Assembly: GCF_017744655.1 (NCBI RefSeq)
Contig: NZ_JAGIAW010000002.1
Location: 248,001 to 312,000 of the forward strand
Origin: Devosia sp.
GTDB lineage: Bacteria > Pseudomonadota > Alphaproteobacteria > Rhizobiales > Devosiaceae
DNA: 64,000 bases
Direction: 5' to 3'
Below are positions 35,319 to 44,607 of this stretch, piece by piece (positions within the stretch are counted from its first letter, which is position 1; every line of letters starts with the position of its first letter). The notes beneath the pieces are model-generated. The model did no database searches. It saw only the letters and a list, made by a program, of their open reading frames with translations, and was not told the origin of the DNA. The translations under genes were made by a program, and so were the position numbers.

Positions 35319-35872
35319 TATGCGTTCTCTCGCGCTGCGCATCGTTCGGCGATGCGCCGCACGCTATTCCAGTTCCGGGAGGTGTTGGTCCCGCAATTCT
35401 TGTCGATCAGCCGGATCAGTTTTCCCGACTGCGCCACATCTCTGCTGAAATCGACGATGAGATGGTCATGCACCACATGCACCGTCTCCGGCCCGTCATG
35501 GCGCTTCAGCCAGTCGAAATCCGGTTTCTTGCTGGCAAAAAAGTAGACCCCGGTCTGGTTCGGCCGCTCTGCCGCCGCTTCGGAAATCGGATCGGCCTTG
35601 ATGAGCTTCTGCAGCAGCGCCGGCTTGCGCACCACCGGCACCACATTGTCCCCGAGCCCAAAGCTGCGCAACACGCCAACCGTGGTCGTCACAGCCGCCG
35701 CTTCCGTGCCATCAAACCCTGCAATCATATTGCCCGTGTTGACCAGGGTCTCCGGCGCGACAAAGCCGGCCGCTTCCGAGGCCTCGCGCCACTGGGCCAT
35801 GGTCATGAGCTTGTGCGTCACCGGCCCGATGGCGCGCAGCAGGATCACATATGTGCTTGGGTTCAGCGCCAA
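35318..35872 (-). CDS. DUF1697 family protein
   Basis: A 184-aa cytosolic protein with YVILLRAIGPVTHKLMTMAQWREASEAAGF near the start, VNTGNMIAGF and GVYFFASKKPD, matching the DUF1697 pattern (LLRGIN, A..LR..L...G, ..SGN). Its function is unknown. I chose the TTG at 35872 because the conserved N-terminus follows within eight residues and an AGAGGGA lies upstream; the frame is open for 80 more codons but without family similarity. Its stop overlaps the radA start. Confidence 0.7.
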   Translation of the reverse strand: MALNPSTYVILLRAIGPVTHKLMTMAQWREASEAAGFVAPETLVNTGNMIAGFDGTEAAAVTTTVGVLRSFGLGDNVVPVVRKPALLQKLIKADPISEAAAERPNQTGVYFFASKKPDFDWLKRHDGPETVHVVHDHLIVDFSRDVAQSGKLIRLIDKNCGTNTSRNWNSVRRIAERCAARENA

Positions 35873-35945
35873 TCCGGTCGATTCCCTCTTAGCACCAACG
35901 CTAGCAATTTTGTTCGGTCCGCTCAAGAACAAACAGGGAACAAAA

Positions 35946-37073
35946 TTACTCCGGCAGATAGCCATTGCCGACATAGTTGCGCGTATAGCGCCCCTTGAGC
36001 GACGTAAGAAGCTCATAGCCGATCGTGCCTGCCACATCGGCCTGCTCGTCGAGGCCGATATTGGGCCCGAATATCTCGACGCCTTCGCCGGGCTTGGGCA
36101 GGTTGGGGCCAAGTTCGGTGATATCGACGACGCTCTGGTCCATCGAAATCTTGCCGATCACCGGACAAAGCTTGCCGCGCACGAACACTTTTGCGCCCGG
36201 TCGTGCATTGCTGCCGGAAAGCGCGCGCAGAAAACCGTCGGCATAGCCGTGGCCGATGACCGCCAGGCGGCTATCGCGCGACAGCGAATAGGAAGCGCCA
36301 TAGCCCACCGTCTCGCCAGTCCGCGCTTCACGCACCTGCAAGACCGGCGCATGCAGCGTCACCACCGTCGCCATCGGGTTCTTGCGCCCGACGACGGCGC
36401 GGCCGCCATAAAGCGCAATGCCCGGCCGCACCATCTGGAAATGATAGTCCCGCCCCGTCATCAGGCCCGCGGAATTGGCGAGCGAAGCCGGAATGCCCGG
36501 GAACTGGTTCAGCACAGAGCCGAATAGCGCCAGCTGCGTGCGGTTCTTCTCGTGGCTCGGAATATCGGCACAAGCCAGATGGCTCATCACCATCTGCGGC
36601 GCATAGCTCAGCCGCGCAATGCGCTCACGCACGGTGACGGCCTCATTGAGCCGAAAACCGAGCCGGTTCATGCCGGTATCGAAGTGGAAAGCGCTGGGAT
36701 AGGCCTCGTTGCGCTCGACGCATTTGTTGAGCCACTCCTCGAGCATGTCCATCGAGGAAATGACCGGCATCAGGTTCTGCCGGATATAGAGATTGGCCGC
36801 GCCGGGATAGAGCCCGTTGAGCACAAAAATATGGGCGCTGGGCAGGGCCGTGCGCACGGCAATGCCTTCGTCAGGCGTCGCCACGAAGAAGAAGCGCGCC
36901 CCGGCCGCATAAAGCGCCGTGGCCGCCATTTCGATGCCGGTGCCATAGGCGTCCGCCTTGACGACCGCAGCCGTCAGCGCGCCCTGGCTCACCTTGTCGA
37001 GGGCGTTCCAGTTTCGGGCAAGTGCCCCGAGATCGACAGTCAGTTGGCTCCCGAGGCCCGAGGTCAGCTTCAT
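35946..37073 (-). CDS. alr: Alanine racemase
   Basis: Alr interconverts L- and D-alanine with PLP for peptidoglycan. The 375-aa sequence has the PLP lysine in VVKADAYGTG (Lys39), the N-terminal TIM barrel, and the second catalytic base in ETVGYGASYSLS (Tyr258), followed by a beta domain with ISMDQSVVDIT. The length is normal. It begins 2 bp after the dnaB stop, so the two are probably co-transcribed. Confidence 0.96.
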   Translation of the reverse strand: MKLTSGLGSQLTVDLGALARNWNALDKVSQGALTAAVVKADAYGTGIEMAATALYAAGARFFFVATPDEGIAVRTALPSAHIFVLNGLYPGAANLYIRQNLMPVISSMDMLEEWLNKCVERNEAYPSAFHFDTGMNRLGFRLNEAVTVRERIARLSYAPQMVMSHLACADIPSHEKNRTQLALFGSVLNQFPGIPASLANSAGLMTGRDYHFQMVRPGIALYGGRAVVGRKNPMATVVTLHAPVLQVREARTGETVGYGASYSLSRDSRLAVIGHGYADGFLRALSGSNARPGAKVFVRGKLCPVIGKISMDQSVVDITELGPNLPKPGEGVEIFGPNIGLDEQADVAGTIGYELLTSLKGRYTRNYVGNGYLPE

Positions 37074-37075
37074 AC

Positions 37076-38560
37076 CTATTCCATGCGTTCGGGCAGATAA
37101 TCTGCCCTAGCGAGGTTACCGAAGCGTGTGAACTGAGCCTCAAAACTCAACTGCACGGTTCCGGTCGGGCCATGGCGTTGCTTGGCAATGATGACTTCCG
37201 CCTTGCCGTGCACCTGTTCCATTTCCCCTTGCCAGGTGATGTGCTCTGGCGTGCCCTCTTTGGGTTCCTTGTTCTTGAGATAGTACTCTTCGCGATAAAC
37301 GAAAAGCACCACGTCAGCGTCCTGCTCGATAGAACCCGATTCGCGCAAATCCGCTAGCTGGGGATGCTTGTCGTCGCGCGCTTCCACCTGACGGGAAAGC
37401 TGGGAGAGCGCAATCACCGGAACTTCCAGTTCCTTGGCCAGCGCCTTCAGCGTCGTGGTGATTTCGGTCAGTTCCTGCACGCGATTCTGGCTTGACGCCT
37501 TCGACGAACCCGAGAGCAGTTGCAGGTAGTCGACGATGAGAAGGTCGAGCCCCTTCTGCCGCTTCAGGCGCCGCGCACGCGCTGCAAGCTGAGCGACGCT
37601 GAGACCACCCGTATCGTCGATATAGAGCGGCACCTTGCTCATCATGTTCGACACGTCGACAAGCTTGGAAAACTGGCTGTCGTGAATACGGCCGCGACGA
37701 ATGTCGGAAGACGACACCTCAGCCTGCTCCGCGAGAATACGCGTCGCCAGCTGTTCCGAACTCATTTCGAGGCTGAAGAAGCCGACGACGCCGCCATTGA
37801 CCGTCTTGTTGTGCCCGTCCGGTGTCACCTCGCCGCGCCAGTTCTTGGCGACATTATAGGCGATATTGGTCACGAGCGAGGTCTTGCCCATGGCGGGACG
37901 ACCGGCGAGCACGATCAAGTCTGAGCGCTGCAAGCCGCCCATCTGCCGGTCGAGATCATGGAGATCGGTAGCAACGCCGGAAAGGCCGCCGTCGCGCTGA
38001 AAGGCTTCGCCCGCCATACGGATGGAGGCACTGAGCGCAGTACCGAAGCTGAGGAAGCCGCCATCGTAGCGGCCCTTTTCGGCAAGTTGAAAAAGCTCGC
38101 CTTCCACCTTTTCGATCTGCCGGTTCGGGGTCATTTCGACCTCCGACTCATAGGCGACCGAAACCATTTCTTCGCCTACCATGATCAGGCTGCGGCGAAT
38201 GGAGAGATCATAGATGGCCTGCCCATAGTCGGCCGCGTTGATAACTGTGGTCGCTTCCGCGGCCAGGCGCGCCAGATATTGCGCCATGGTCAATTCGGGC
38301 AGGAACTGGTCGGGCAGGTGGGTCTTGATCGTCGTCGGATCGGCCGACTTGCCGGCGCGGATCACCTTGCTGGTGATCTCGTAGATGTCCCGGTGCACGG
38401 GCTCATAAAAGTGCTCCGGCTCAAGGAAATCCGAGACCCGGTAAAAGGCTTCATTGTTGATCAGGATGGCGCCCAGAAGGGCTTGCTCGGCCTCCACATT
38501 GTGGGGCGCGACGCGAAACGACTTGTCTTCGGCCGGGTGAAGCCGTGCGATCTCAGCCAT
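37076..38560 (-). CDS. dnaB: Replicative DNA helicase DnaB
   Basis: DnaB is the hexameric 5'-3' helicase of the replication fork. The 494-aa protein has the N-terminal primase-interaction domain (PHNVEAEQALLGAILINNEAFYRV, about 18-41), a linker, and a RecA-fold motor with Walker A GRPAMGKTS, the DYLQLL segment and SRQVEARDDKHPQLADLRESGSIEQDAD. There is no intein insertion in the P-loop region. It follows the ribosomal protein genes, the conserved alphaproteobacterial layout. Confidence 0.97.
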   Translation of the reverse strand: MAEIARLHPAEDKSFRVAPHNVEAEQALLGAILINNEAFYRVSDFLEPEHFYEPVHRDIYEITSKVIRAGKSADPTTIKTHLPDQFLPELTMAQYLARLAAEATTVINAADYGQAIYDLSIRRSLIMVGEEMVSVAYESEVEMTPNRQIEKVEGELFQLAEKGRYDGGFLSFGTALSASIRMAGEAFQRDGGLSGVATDLHDLDRQMGGLQRSDLIVLAGRPAMGKTSLVTNIAYNVAKNWRGEVTPDGHNKTVNGGVVGFFSLEMSSEQLATRILAEQAEVSSSDIRRGRIHDSQFSKLVDVSNMMSKVPLYIDDTGGLSVAQLAARARRLKRQKGLDLLIVDYLQLLSGSSKASSQNRVQELTEITTTLKALAKELEVPVIALSQLSRQVEARDDKHPQLADLRESGSIEQDADVVLFVYREEYYLKNKEPKEGTPEHITWQGEMEQVHGKAEVIIAKQRHGPTGTVQLSFEAQFTRFGNLARADYLPERME

Positions 38561-38743
38561 CGTGATCCTCGGGGGTGTTAACCTTTCTAACCACGTAGGA
38601 GTGGTCGGAGTCCCACCGGCCTATCCCTCAAGGGGTTAAGATTCTTCCTGCCCTGTGAACTCTGTGGACAACGGGGAAACTGACCATCGTGAGTTGCACA
38701 GCACCAAGGCATCAGCATGGCGGCATGAGTCGTCATGAAGGGT

Positions 38744-39346
38744 CTATTTAAATCCCCAGGGACGCGCTTCCGGGTCCGAAGTCGCCCACACGATGCGCTC
38801 CACGCGCCAGCTTCCGTCGCTGAGTTTTATCGTCGAGATAAGCACCACGGCCGGCTCACCCTTGGCCTCGACCATATATCTGCCCTGGTCGTCACGCTCG
38901 AACGTCGCGCTCGAAAAGGCGCCGGGCTCAAGATCGAACGGCAGCAACCCTTCGGCTTTGGCGTGCACCATGGTCCGATCGAAGAGGAGCGCGCCTTCGA
39001 GGTTGACCTCCTTGAGCACGTCGAGACCAATTTCGTCGGTAGTCTGTCGCCCCAAGGCGCCGGTGCCGGCTTCCATGCCGGGGAAAAGCTGAGCCTCGTT
39101 GAACTCGAAGAGCTTGTTCGAAAAGGCTGTTTTCGCCTCCGGGCTCAGCAATATCCAGGCCCGGTAGTAGTCTTGGGCAGCATAGGCCTCGACGAAGCCA
39201 CGCATCACCGCCTCGCTGCTACTCCTGTCGATGCTCTCGATATAGGTGCGCGTCAGTTGCGGCGTCTTGGTCTTGCCCGCCTCCTGCGCCGCCGCGGGCA
39301 GGGTGAGCGCGGTCAGCGCCACCGTCAATGCAAGGAACATACGCAT
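38744..39346 (-). CDS. Secreted or periplasmic protein of unknown function
   Basis: A 200-aa protein with an N-terminal signal peptide (RMFLALTVALTALTLPAAAQ). The mature part contains EAVMRGFVEAYAAQDYYRAWILLSPEA, a pattern resembling NTF2/SnoaL-like ligand pockets or lumazine-binding lipoproteins, and ends in a beta-rich stretch (STIKLSDGSWRVERIVW). I do not recognise a family with certainty. The ATG at 39346 has GGGGGA 8 nt upstream; two further methionines nearby (39355, 39340) are possible starts. It sits between dnaB and rplI. Confidence 0.6.
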   Translation of the reverse strand: MRMFLALTVALTALTLPAAAQEAGKTKTPQLTRTYIESIDRSSSEAVMRGFVEAYAAQDYYRAWILLSPEAKTAFSNKLFEFNEAQLFPGMEAGTGALGRQTTDEIGLDVLKEVNLEGALLFDRTMVHAKAEGLLPFDLEPGAFSSATFERDDQGRYMVEAKGEPAVVLISTIKLSDGSWRVERIVWATSDPEARPWGFK

Positions 39347-39445
39347 AAAAGCCATCCCCCGACATATTGTGCCGCAGAGCATGGCCCAAAAAGAAAGGCC
39401 GGACAATCTGTCCGGCCTTCCTCATATCTTGGCAGTCCGAAGAGA

Positions 39446-40012
39446 CTACTCTTCGAAACGGTCTTCCGCAGCCGCATCCTTCTGGCCGGCGGCGAAATCG
39501 CCGTCTTCGTCGGCTTCGAAGGTGTGGACGGTGACGTCTTCACCAGCAGCCTGACGGGTCGCTTCGTCGGCCGAGCGGGCGACGTTGACGGTGATCGAAA
39601 CGGCGACTTCGGCGTGCAGGATCAGCGGCACGGTGTGGACACCGACCGACTTGATCGGGTCTGCGAGGTCGACCTGGTTGCGCTGGACGATGAAACCATC
39701 GTTGGCCAGGGCTTCCACGACGTCGCGAGCAGCAACCGAACCGTAGAGCTGACCGGTTTCACCAGCCTGACGGATGATGACAACGGTGCGGCCATTGAGG
39801 CCTTCAGCAATGCCGGCAGCGGCGTTGCGGCGCTCTTCGTTGCGCTGTTCGATGTGGGCGCGTTCGTTTTCGAAACGCTTGCGGTTGGCTTCGGTGGCGC
39901 GAAGAGCCTTGCCCTGGGGCAGCAGGAAGTTACGGGCAAAGCCGTCCTTCACATTGACTTCGTCGCCGATGGTGCCGGTGCGACCGATACGCTCGAGCAG
40001 AATGACTTTCAT
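39446..40012 (-). CDS. rplI: 50S ribosomal protein L9
   Basis: L9 binds 23S rRNA domain V and bridges ribosomes. The 188-aa sequence starts [39 protein letters not shown], the family N-domain, followed by a long helix (about 50-80) and the C-domain ending near 150. The extra acidic tail ([22 protein letters not shown]) is an alphaproteobacterial extension; E. coli L9 has 149 residues. It is separated from rpsR by a 215-bp structured gap. Confidence 0.97.
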   Translation of the reverse strand: MKVILLERIGRTGTIGDEVNVKDGFARNFLLPQGKALRATEANRKRFENERAHIEQRNEERRNAAAGIAEGLNGRTVVIIRQAGETGQLYGSVAARDVVEALANDGFIVQRNQVDLADPIKSVGVHTVPLILHAEVAVSITVNVARSADEATRQAAGEDVTVHTFEADEDGDFAAGQKDAAAEDRFEE

Positions 40013-40227
40013 TCTTTTATTCCTTTGGCTGTCCCGCCTTAAGGGCGGTTAGGAGTTGCAGACCATCCGCAACTCCAGCGGGTATTTGGCTTGGCACGGG
40101 TATGCCAAAAGGAAGCCGTTGGGCTGGATGAGATAGTGGTGGTTCGCGAGAACCGGAGCGGAGCGTACCTAAGTACGTGAGCACCGGAAGCGCAGCGGAC
40201 CGCCGCTAGATCGCCAGCCCAGCGAGC
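40013..40227. other. Hairpin-rich intergenic region between rpsR and rplI
   Basis: No convincing gene is present, although 215 bp is long for a ribosomal operon. Several inverted repeats follow one another: CCGCC-ttaag-GGCGG (about 40036-40050), GGAGTTGC/GCAACTCC (about 40051-40076), TTGGCA/TGCCAA (about 40091-40108), CGTAC-ctaa-GTACG (about 40165-40178), and a long-range TGGGCTGG/CCAGCCCA pair enclosing most of the second half. In many Rhizobiales a DUF2232 membrane protein gene occupies this position; here it is absent. Confidence 0.55.
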
Positions 40228-40482
40228 TTACTTGACGGCATACGGCATGATGCCGATGAAGCGAGCACGCTTGATGGCGCGGGCCAGTTCACGCTGCTTC
40301 TTGGCAGAAACGGCGGTGATGCGGCTCGGGACGATCTTGCCGCGCTCGGAAACGTAGCGCGACAGCAGACGGACGTCCTTGTAGTCGATCTTCGGTGCGC
40401 CTTCGCCCGAGAACGGGCAGGTCTTGCGACGGCGCTGGAACGGACGACGGGCCTGGGAAGTGGTGAGGTCTTTAATAGCCAT
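40228..40482 (-). CDS. rpsR: 30S ribosomal protein S18
   Basis: S18 (84 aa) binds the 30S platform with S6. The sequence contains the family core RRKTCPFS and [48 protein letters not shown]. It follows rpsF by 18 bp in the same operon. Confidence 0.97.
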   Translation of the reverse strand: MAIKDLTTSQARRPFQRRRKTCPFSGEGAPKIDYKDVRLLSRYVSERGKIVPSRITAVSAKKQRELARAIKRARFIGIMPYAVK

Positions 40483-40500
40483 GGCTATGCGTTCCTTATC

Positions 40501-40899
40501 TTAGAAGCGGCGGGGACGACGGTCGCCCGAGGGGGCACCACGTTCGCCACGGCCACCACCATCGCGGTCATCGCGATCGCGCTTCTGCATCATCGCGGAC
40601 GGGCCTTCTTCCAGCTCGTCGACACGCACGGTCATGAAGCGCAGGATGTCTTCATTGATGCGCATCTGGCGTTCCATTTCGGCAACGGCCGGGGCCGATG
40701 CGTCGATGTTCAGCAGGGTGTAGTGAGCCTTGCGGTTCTTGCGGATGCGGTAGGAGAGACCCTTGAGGCCCCAGTATTCGTTCTTGGTAACCTTGCCGCC
40801 ACCCTGGGACAGGATTTCGGTCAGCGCAGCGGTCAGTTCTTCGACCTGCTGCTGCGAAACGTCCTGGCGAGCCAGGAAGATGTGTTCGTAAAGGGCCAT
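40501..40899 (-). CDS. rpsF: 30S ribosomal protein S6
   Basis: S6 (132 aa) pairs with S18 on the 30S platform. It opens [25 protein letters not shown] and has [23 protein letters not shown], both diagnostic. The C-terminal 30 residues are Arg/Asp/Gly-rich and probably disordered, a common feature of alphaproteobacterial S6. The ATG at 40899 was chosen over an upstream ATG (40932) because it matches the conserved N-terminus and has AAGGAAGG ahead of it. Confidence 0.97.
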   Translation of the reverse strand: MALYEHIFLARQDVSQQQVEELTAALTEILSQGGGKVTKNEYWGLKGLSYRIRKNRKAHYTLLNIDASAPAVAEMERQMRINEDILRFMTVRVDELEEGPSAMMQKRDRDDRDGGGRGERGAPSGDRRPRRF

Positions 40900-41114
40900 T
40901 GAATGCGCCTTCCTTTCAGTTTCGATACGCAATGCTTGGCGCGGAGCCCCTTCGAAGCCGGAAAGGCGTCAAAGCAGTCTTGCAAAGAGCGGGAACACGG
41001 GAGGCCGGGCAATGCCCTATTTCTCGCTTTTTCAAACGAAAAACCCTCCGTTCAGCCCCCGGCCAAACGAATTGCTGGGCGCGCTATAGAATAGAAGGGG
41101 CGCCGATGCAAGCC

Positions 41115-42566
41115 TCAGGCGCCGGCAGCCTGCAGCAAAACGGCACTTTTGTGGGCCACGACGCGGTTGCGGCCGGCATTTTTCGCCTCATAGAGCGCTT
41201 CGTCGGCGAGGCTGAGCATGCGTGACAGGTTGGCCGGCGAATGGAACTCGACAATGCCGATGCTGACGCTTGTGGCAATGGTCACATTGCCATGCTGCAG
41301 GGTAGCCGCCGCAATCGCCTCGCGCAGCCGCTCTGCCACCCGCGTGCCTTCCTCGATTCCTGCGCCCGGCAAGACAATGGCAAATTCTTCGCCGCCAAGC
41401 CGCCCAAGTACATCGCCCCGGCGCAGTCCGGCGGTCAACAGTTCGGCGACACTTTGCAGAACCTGGTCGCCGAGCGGATGGCCATGTGCATCGTTGATCG
41501 ACTTGAACCGGTCGATGTCGATCGCCAGGGCCACATTGGGGGTGCCGGCCTTCTGCCGCATCAGAGCGGATTCCGCCGTCTTGTTGAATTGCCGGCGATT
41601 GAGCAGGCCCGTGAGAAAATCGTGGTTGGCGCGATGCTCGAGTTCATCATGCGCGTCGAGCCAGAAGGCGTTGATCATCACCATGGCGATGGCCCCAAGG
41701 GCCAGAAAGCCGATGCCAAGCCGGAACGAGGCGACATCCCAATGCGAGGCCAGGTCCGCATGGTCGACATAGAGCGGAATGATCCCGGCCGGCACCGCAA
41801 AGAGTATCCACATGGCCGCAAGCCCCGCGAGCAGAATGCTGGTCCGTGGCTTGAACTGGGTCGAGCACCAGATGAAAGCCGGCACATGCAGCACCAGCGA
41901 TCCCGCGCCCCCCACGAGCGGCATGAGCGCGCAGGACCCGGCGAGAGCCGCCAGCGCCGCGCATTTCTCGGCCGCGCCACTGCCATCCTCGGCACCCGGC
42001 GCCGTCTGGCGCGGCTTGACCATGCGGCCGGCCATGACCAGCGGCAGGAAGATGCCGTAATTGACGAATTCGGTGGCCATCCACAGGAAGAAACCATCGA
42101 GCCGGTCAATGCCGAACAGCGGTCCTGCCACAAGGCCACCGGCAATACCGGTTGAAACCGAAGCTGCCGAAATGACGAGGAAAAGCCGGACGACGTCCGA
42201 CGGTTTCGTCATCGGAAAGAACTGGCGGGACCAAAGCTGGAGAACGGCAAGCCCGATTGCCGCACCAAGAAGGTTCGTACCGTTGAGGAGCGCAGCCTGA
42301 TCCAGCGGCGTGCCGGTCATCAGGTCCGCGGCCATATAGGCACAGGCGGCCAGGACCCAGGTCAAAGGCGAATTCGCCTTTGGATAAGTCGCGAGAATGC
42401 CGAGCAGCACTGCATTTGCAGGCCAAAGGCTGGCAAGGTCGAAGGCGGCGCGCGTATAGATACCAAGAAGGGCCAGAAGAAAGACGATAACTGCCGTCAG
42501 GGTCGCAGCCACAAGCGTCTTGGCGAGACCCGGCTTTTTGGAAGCCGCAGGGGCTGAACTGTCCAT
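41115..42566 (-). CDS. Diguanylate cyclase with MASE1-type membrane sensor
   Basis: The 483-aa protein has about eight transmembrane helices (residues 18-310, with LASLWPANAVLLGILATYP typical of MASE1), then a GGDEF domain (320-475) with RANHDFLTGLLNRRQF, DIDRFKSINDAHGHPLGDQVL and an intact GGEEF active site. It should make cyclic di-GMP in response to a membrane or extracellular cue. An RxxD inhibitory site is visible five residues before GGEEF (RGDVLGRLGGEEF). GGAGG lies just before the ATG at 42566; the frame extends 14 codons upstream. It is 215 bp upstream of rpsF on the same strand. Confidence 0.9.
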   Translation of the reverse strand: MDSSAPAASKKPGLAKTLVAATLTAVIVFLLALLGIYTRAAFDLASLWPANAVLLGILATYPKANSPLTWVLAACAYMAADLMTGTPLDQAALLNGTNLLGAAIGLAVLQLWSRQFFPMTKPSDVVRLFLVISAASVSTGIAGGLVAGPLFGIDRLDGFFLWMATEFVNYGIFLPLVMAGRMVKPRQTAPGAEDGSGAAEKCAALAALAGSCALMPLVGGAGSLVLHVPAFIWCSTQFKPRTSILLAGLAAMWILFAVPAGIIPLYVDHADLASHWDVASFRLGIGFLALGAIAMVMINAFWLDAHDELEHRANHDFLTGLLNRRQFNKTAESALMRQKAGTPNVALAIDIDRFKSINDAHGHPLGDQVLQSVAELLTAGLRRGDVLGRLGGEEFAIVLPGAGIEEGTRVAERLREAIAAATLQHGNVTIATSVSIGIVEFHSPANLSRMLSLADEALYEAKNAGRNRVVAHKSAVLLQAAGA

Positions 42567-42690
42567 GGTGCCTCCAAAAAATCGCACTGGCCCGTAATTC
42601 TTGCGCAAATTTCCTTAAGAGAGATTGCTTGACTCAGCCAAATACACTCGGCAAACGCCTCGCAATGTCCGCAACCTCGGAGACGTCGTC

Positions 42691-43641
42691 ATGACCACCA
42701 GAGCTTTCACCTTCCCCGGCCAGGGCAGCCAGGCTGTCGGCATGGGCAAGGAACTGGCCGATGCCTTCCCCGAAGCCCGCGCCGTCTTCGACGAGGTCGA
42801 TGATGCGCTGGGCGAAAAGCTTTCCCAGACCATGTTCGAGGGTCCGGAAGACGTCCTGCGTCTGACCGAGAATGCCCAGCCGGCCCTGATGGCCTCCAGC
42901 ATTGCCGTGCTCCGCGTCGTCGAAAGCCGCGGCGTCAGCCTCGCCAAGCACGCAAAATTCGTCGCCGGCCACTCGCTCGGCGAATATTCCGCCCTTTGCG
43001 CCGCCGGCACTTTCTCTCTTTCTGATACGGCCCGTCTTCTCCGCACCCGCGGCCAGGCTATGCAGAAGGCCGTCCCGGTCGGTCACGGCGCCATGGCTGC
43101 GCTGCTCGGCCTCGATCTCGACACCGCCCGCGCTGTCGCTGAAGAGGCCGCACAGGGCGAAGTCTGCCAGGTCGCCAATGACAATGCGCCCGGCCAGGTC
43201 GTCATCTCCGGCGCACTCGCTGCCATCGAACGCGCCGTCGAAATCGCCAAGGCCAAGGGCTCCAAGCGCGCCCTGCTGCTGCCCGTCAGCGCGCCCTTCC
43301 ACTGCTCGCTGATGCAGCCTGCGGCCGATGCCATGGCATCGGCTCTCGCCGAAGTGCAGATGAATGCCCCCGTCGTGCCCGTCGTTTCCAACGTGCTGGC
43401 CGCCCCGATCACCGATCCCGCCGAAATCCGCCAGCGTCTCGTCGAGCAGGTTACCGGCGTCGTCCGCTGGACCGAAAGCGTCACCTGGCTTGCAGGGCAG
43501 GGCGGTGTCACCGAACTCGTCGAACTCGGCACCGGCCGCGTTCTCACCGGCCTCGCCAAGCGCATTGCGCCCGATCTGGCCACTCAGGCCGTCGGTGGTC
43601 CGGCAGATATCGACGCCTTCGTCGCCTCTGTCACGGCCTGA
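42691..43641 (+). CDS. fabD: Malonyl-CoA:ACP transacylase FabD
   Basis: FabD loads malonyl onto ACP for fatty acid synthesis. The 316-aa sequence has FTFPGQGSQAVGMGKEL at the start, the nucleophile Ser95 in AGHSLGEYS, and the catalytic His204 in VSAPFHCSLM. The ATG at 42691 matches the family start and has a GGAG upstream; an in-frame extension of 22 codons to 42625 is unlikely. fabG, acpP and fabF follow on the same strand, the usual fab cluster. Confidence 0.97.
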   Translation: MTTRAFTFPGQGSQAVGMGKELADAFPEARAVFDEVDDALGEKLSQTMFEGPEDVLRLTENAQPALMASSIAVLRVVESRGVSLAKHAKFVAGHSLGEYSALCAAGTFSLSDTARLLRTRGQAMQKAVPVGHGAMAALLGLDLDTARAVAEEAAQGEVCQVANDNAPGQVVISGALAAIERAVEIAKAKGSKRALLLPVSAPFHCSLMQPAADAMASALAEVQMNAPVVPVVSNVLAAPITDPAEIRQRLVEQVTGVVRWTESVTWLAGQGGVTELVELGTGRVLTGLAKRIAPDLATQAVGGPADIDAFVASVTA

Positions 43642-43681
43642 AACAAAACAATAAAGTCATCTCCAAAGGGAGAGAGAAGAA

Positions 43682-44419
43682 ATGTTCGATTTGACCGGTA
43701 AGCGCGCCTTGGTCACTGGCGCCAGCGGCGGCATTGGCCGCGAGATCGCCAAGGCCCTGGCCGCTGCAGGCGCCACCGTCGCCCTCTCGGGCACCCGCGT
43801 CGGCGCTCTGGAAGAAACCGCTCAGCAGATCGGCAAGGAATGCCCGATCCTGCCGTGCAACCTCTCCAAGATGGACGATGTCGACACCCTCGTGCCCGAC
43901 GCCGAGGCCGTCATGGGTGGCGTGGACATCCTCGTCAACAATGCCGGCATGACCCGCGACAACCTCTTCATGCGCATGAAGAATGAAGAGTGGGACGAAG
44001 TCATCGCGGTCAATCTCACCGCCGCCTTCCATCTCAACCGCGCCGTGCTGCGTGGCATGATGAAGCAGCGCTGGGGCCGCATCATCGGCATCTCCTCTGT
44101 CGTTGGCGTCATGGGTAACCCCGGCCAGGGCAACTATGCCGCCTCCAAGGCAGGCCTCATTGGCATGAACAAGGCGCTGGCCTATGAAGTTGCGAGCCGC
44201 AACATCACGGTCAATTCCATCGCCCCTGGCTTTATCGCCTCGGCCATGACCGATGAACTCAACGACAAGCAGCGCGAGTCGATCCTCTCGACCATTCCTG
44301 CCAACCGCCTCGGTACGCCCCAGGAAGTCGCCGGCTGCGCGGTCTTCCTCTCGAGCGACGCCGCCGCCTACATCACGGGCCACACGCTGAACGTCAACGG
44401 CGGCATGGCGATGATATGA
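43682..44419 (+). CDS. fabG: 3-oxoacyl-ACP reductase FabG
   Basis: FabG reduces beta-ketoacyl-ACP with NADPH. The 245-aa SDR has TGASGGIGRE (12-21), NNAG (86-89), the catalytic Ser near 138, YAASK (Tyr152, Lys156) and the C-terminal SSDAAAYITGHTLNVNGGMAM that closes the active site. GGGAGAG precedes the ATG. The gap of 408 bp to acpP contains a REP-like repeat and a probable acpP promoter. Confidence 0.97.
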   Translation: MFDLTGKRALVTGASGGIGREIAKALAAAGATVALSGTRVGALEETAQQIGKECPILPCNLSKMDDVDTLVPDAEAVMGGVDILVNNAGMTRDNLFMRMKNEEWDEVIAVNLTAAFHLNRAVLRGMMKQRWGRIIGISSVVGVMGNPGQGNYAASKAGLIGMNKALAYEVASRNITVNSIAPGFIASAMTDELNDKQRESILSTIPANRLGTPQEVAGCAVFLSSDAAAYITGHTLNVNGGMAMI

Positions 44420-44460
44420 TTGGGGCTGGCGTCCCCTCTACCGGGGTCGCCCCTCTTGCC

Positions 44461-44530
44461 CGGCGTCATTCCCGCGAAAGCGGGAATCTCTGCGGCCGGG
44501 TAGGGGATTTCCGCTTTCGCGGAAATGACG
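44461..44530. repeat. REP-like palindromic pair
   Basis: CGTCATTCCCGCgaaaGCGGGAAT is followed after about 20 nt by ATTTCCGCtttcGCGGAAATGACG. Each half is a hairpin and the outer CGTCATT/AATGACG ends are complementary, so the pair can also fold into one long structure. Related copies are found at 20.3, 52.4 and 63.9 kb. Confidence 0.75.
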
Positions 44531-44607
44531 CGGAGGATGGGATGGGCTTAAGCCGACCTGTGGAGGCTGGGAGGGGGTGGAGCCACCGGCGCTGGCCTAT
44601 CTGCCCG

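Noticed and set aside
37076..38560. Intein in dnaB
   Set aside because: The helicase is of normal length and the Walker A region is uninterrupted.
38735..40042. A 435-codon open frame antisense to the secreted hypothetical gene and rplI
   Set aside because: rplI is certain on the minus strand and the antisense product has no domain or plausible start context.
40091..40108. Second sigma-54 promoter (TGGCACGGGTATGCC)
   Set aside because: The GG-to-GC spacing is one base too short and it lies within a hairpin of the rpsR-rplI gap.
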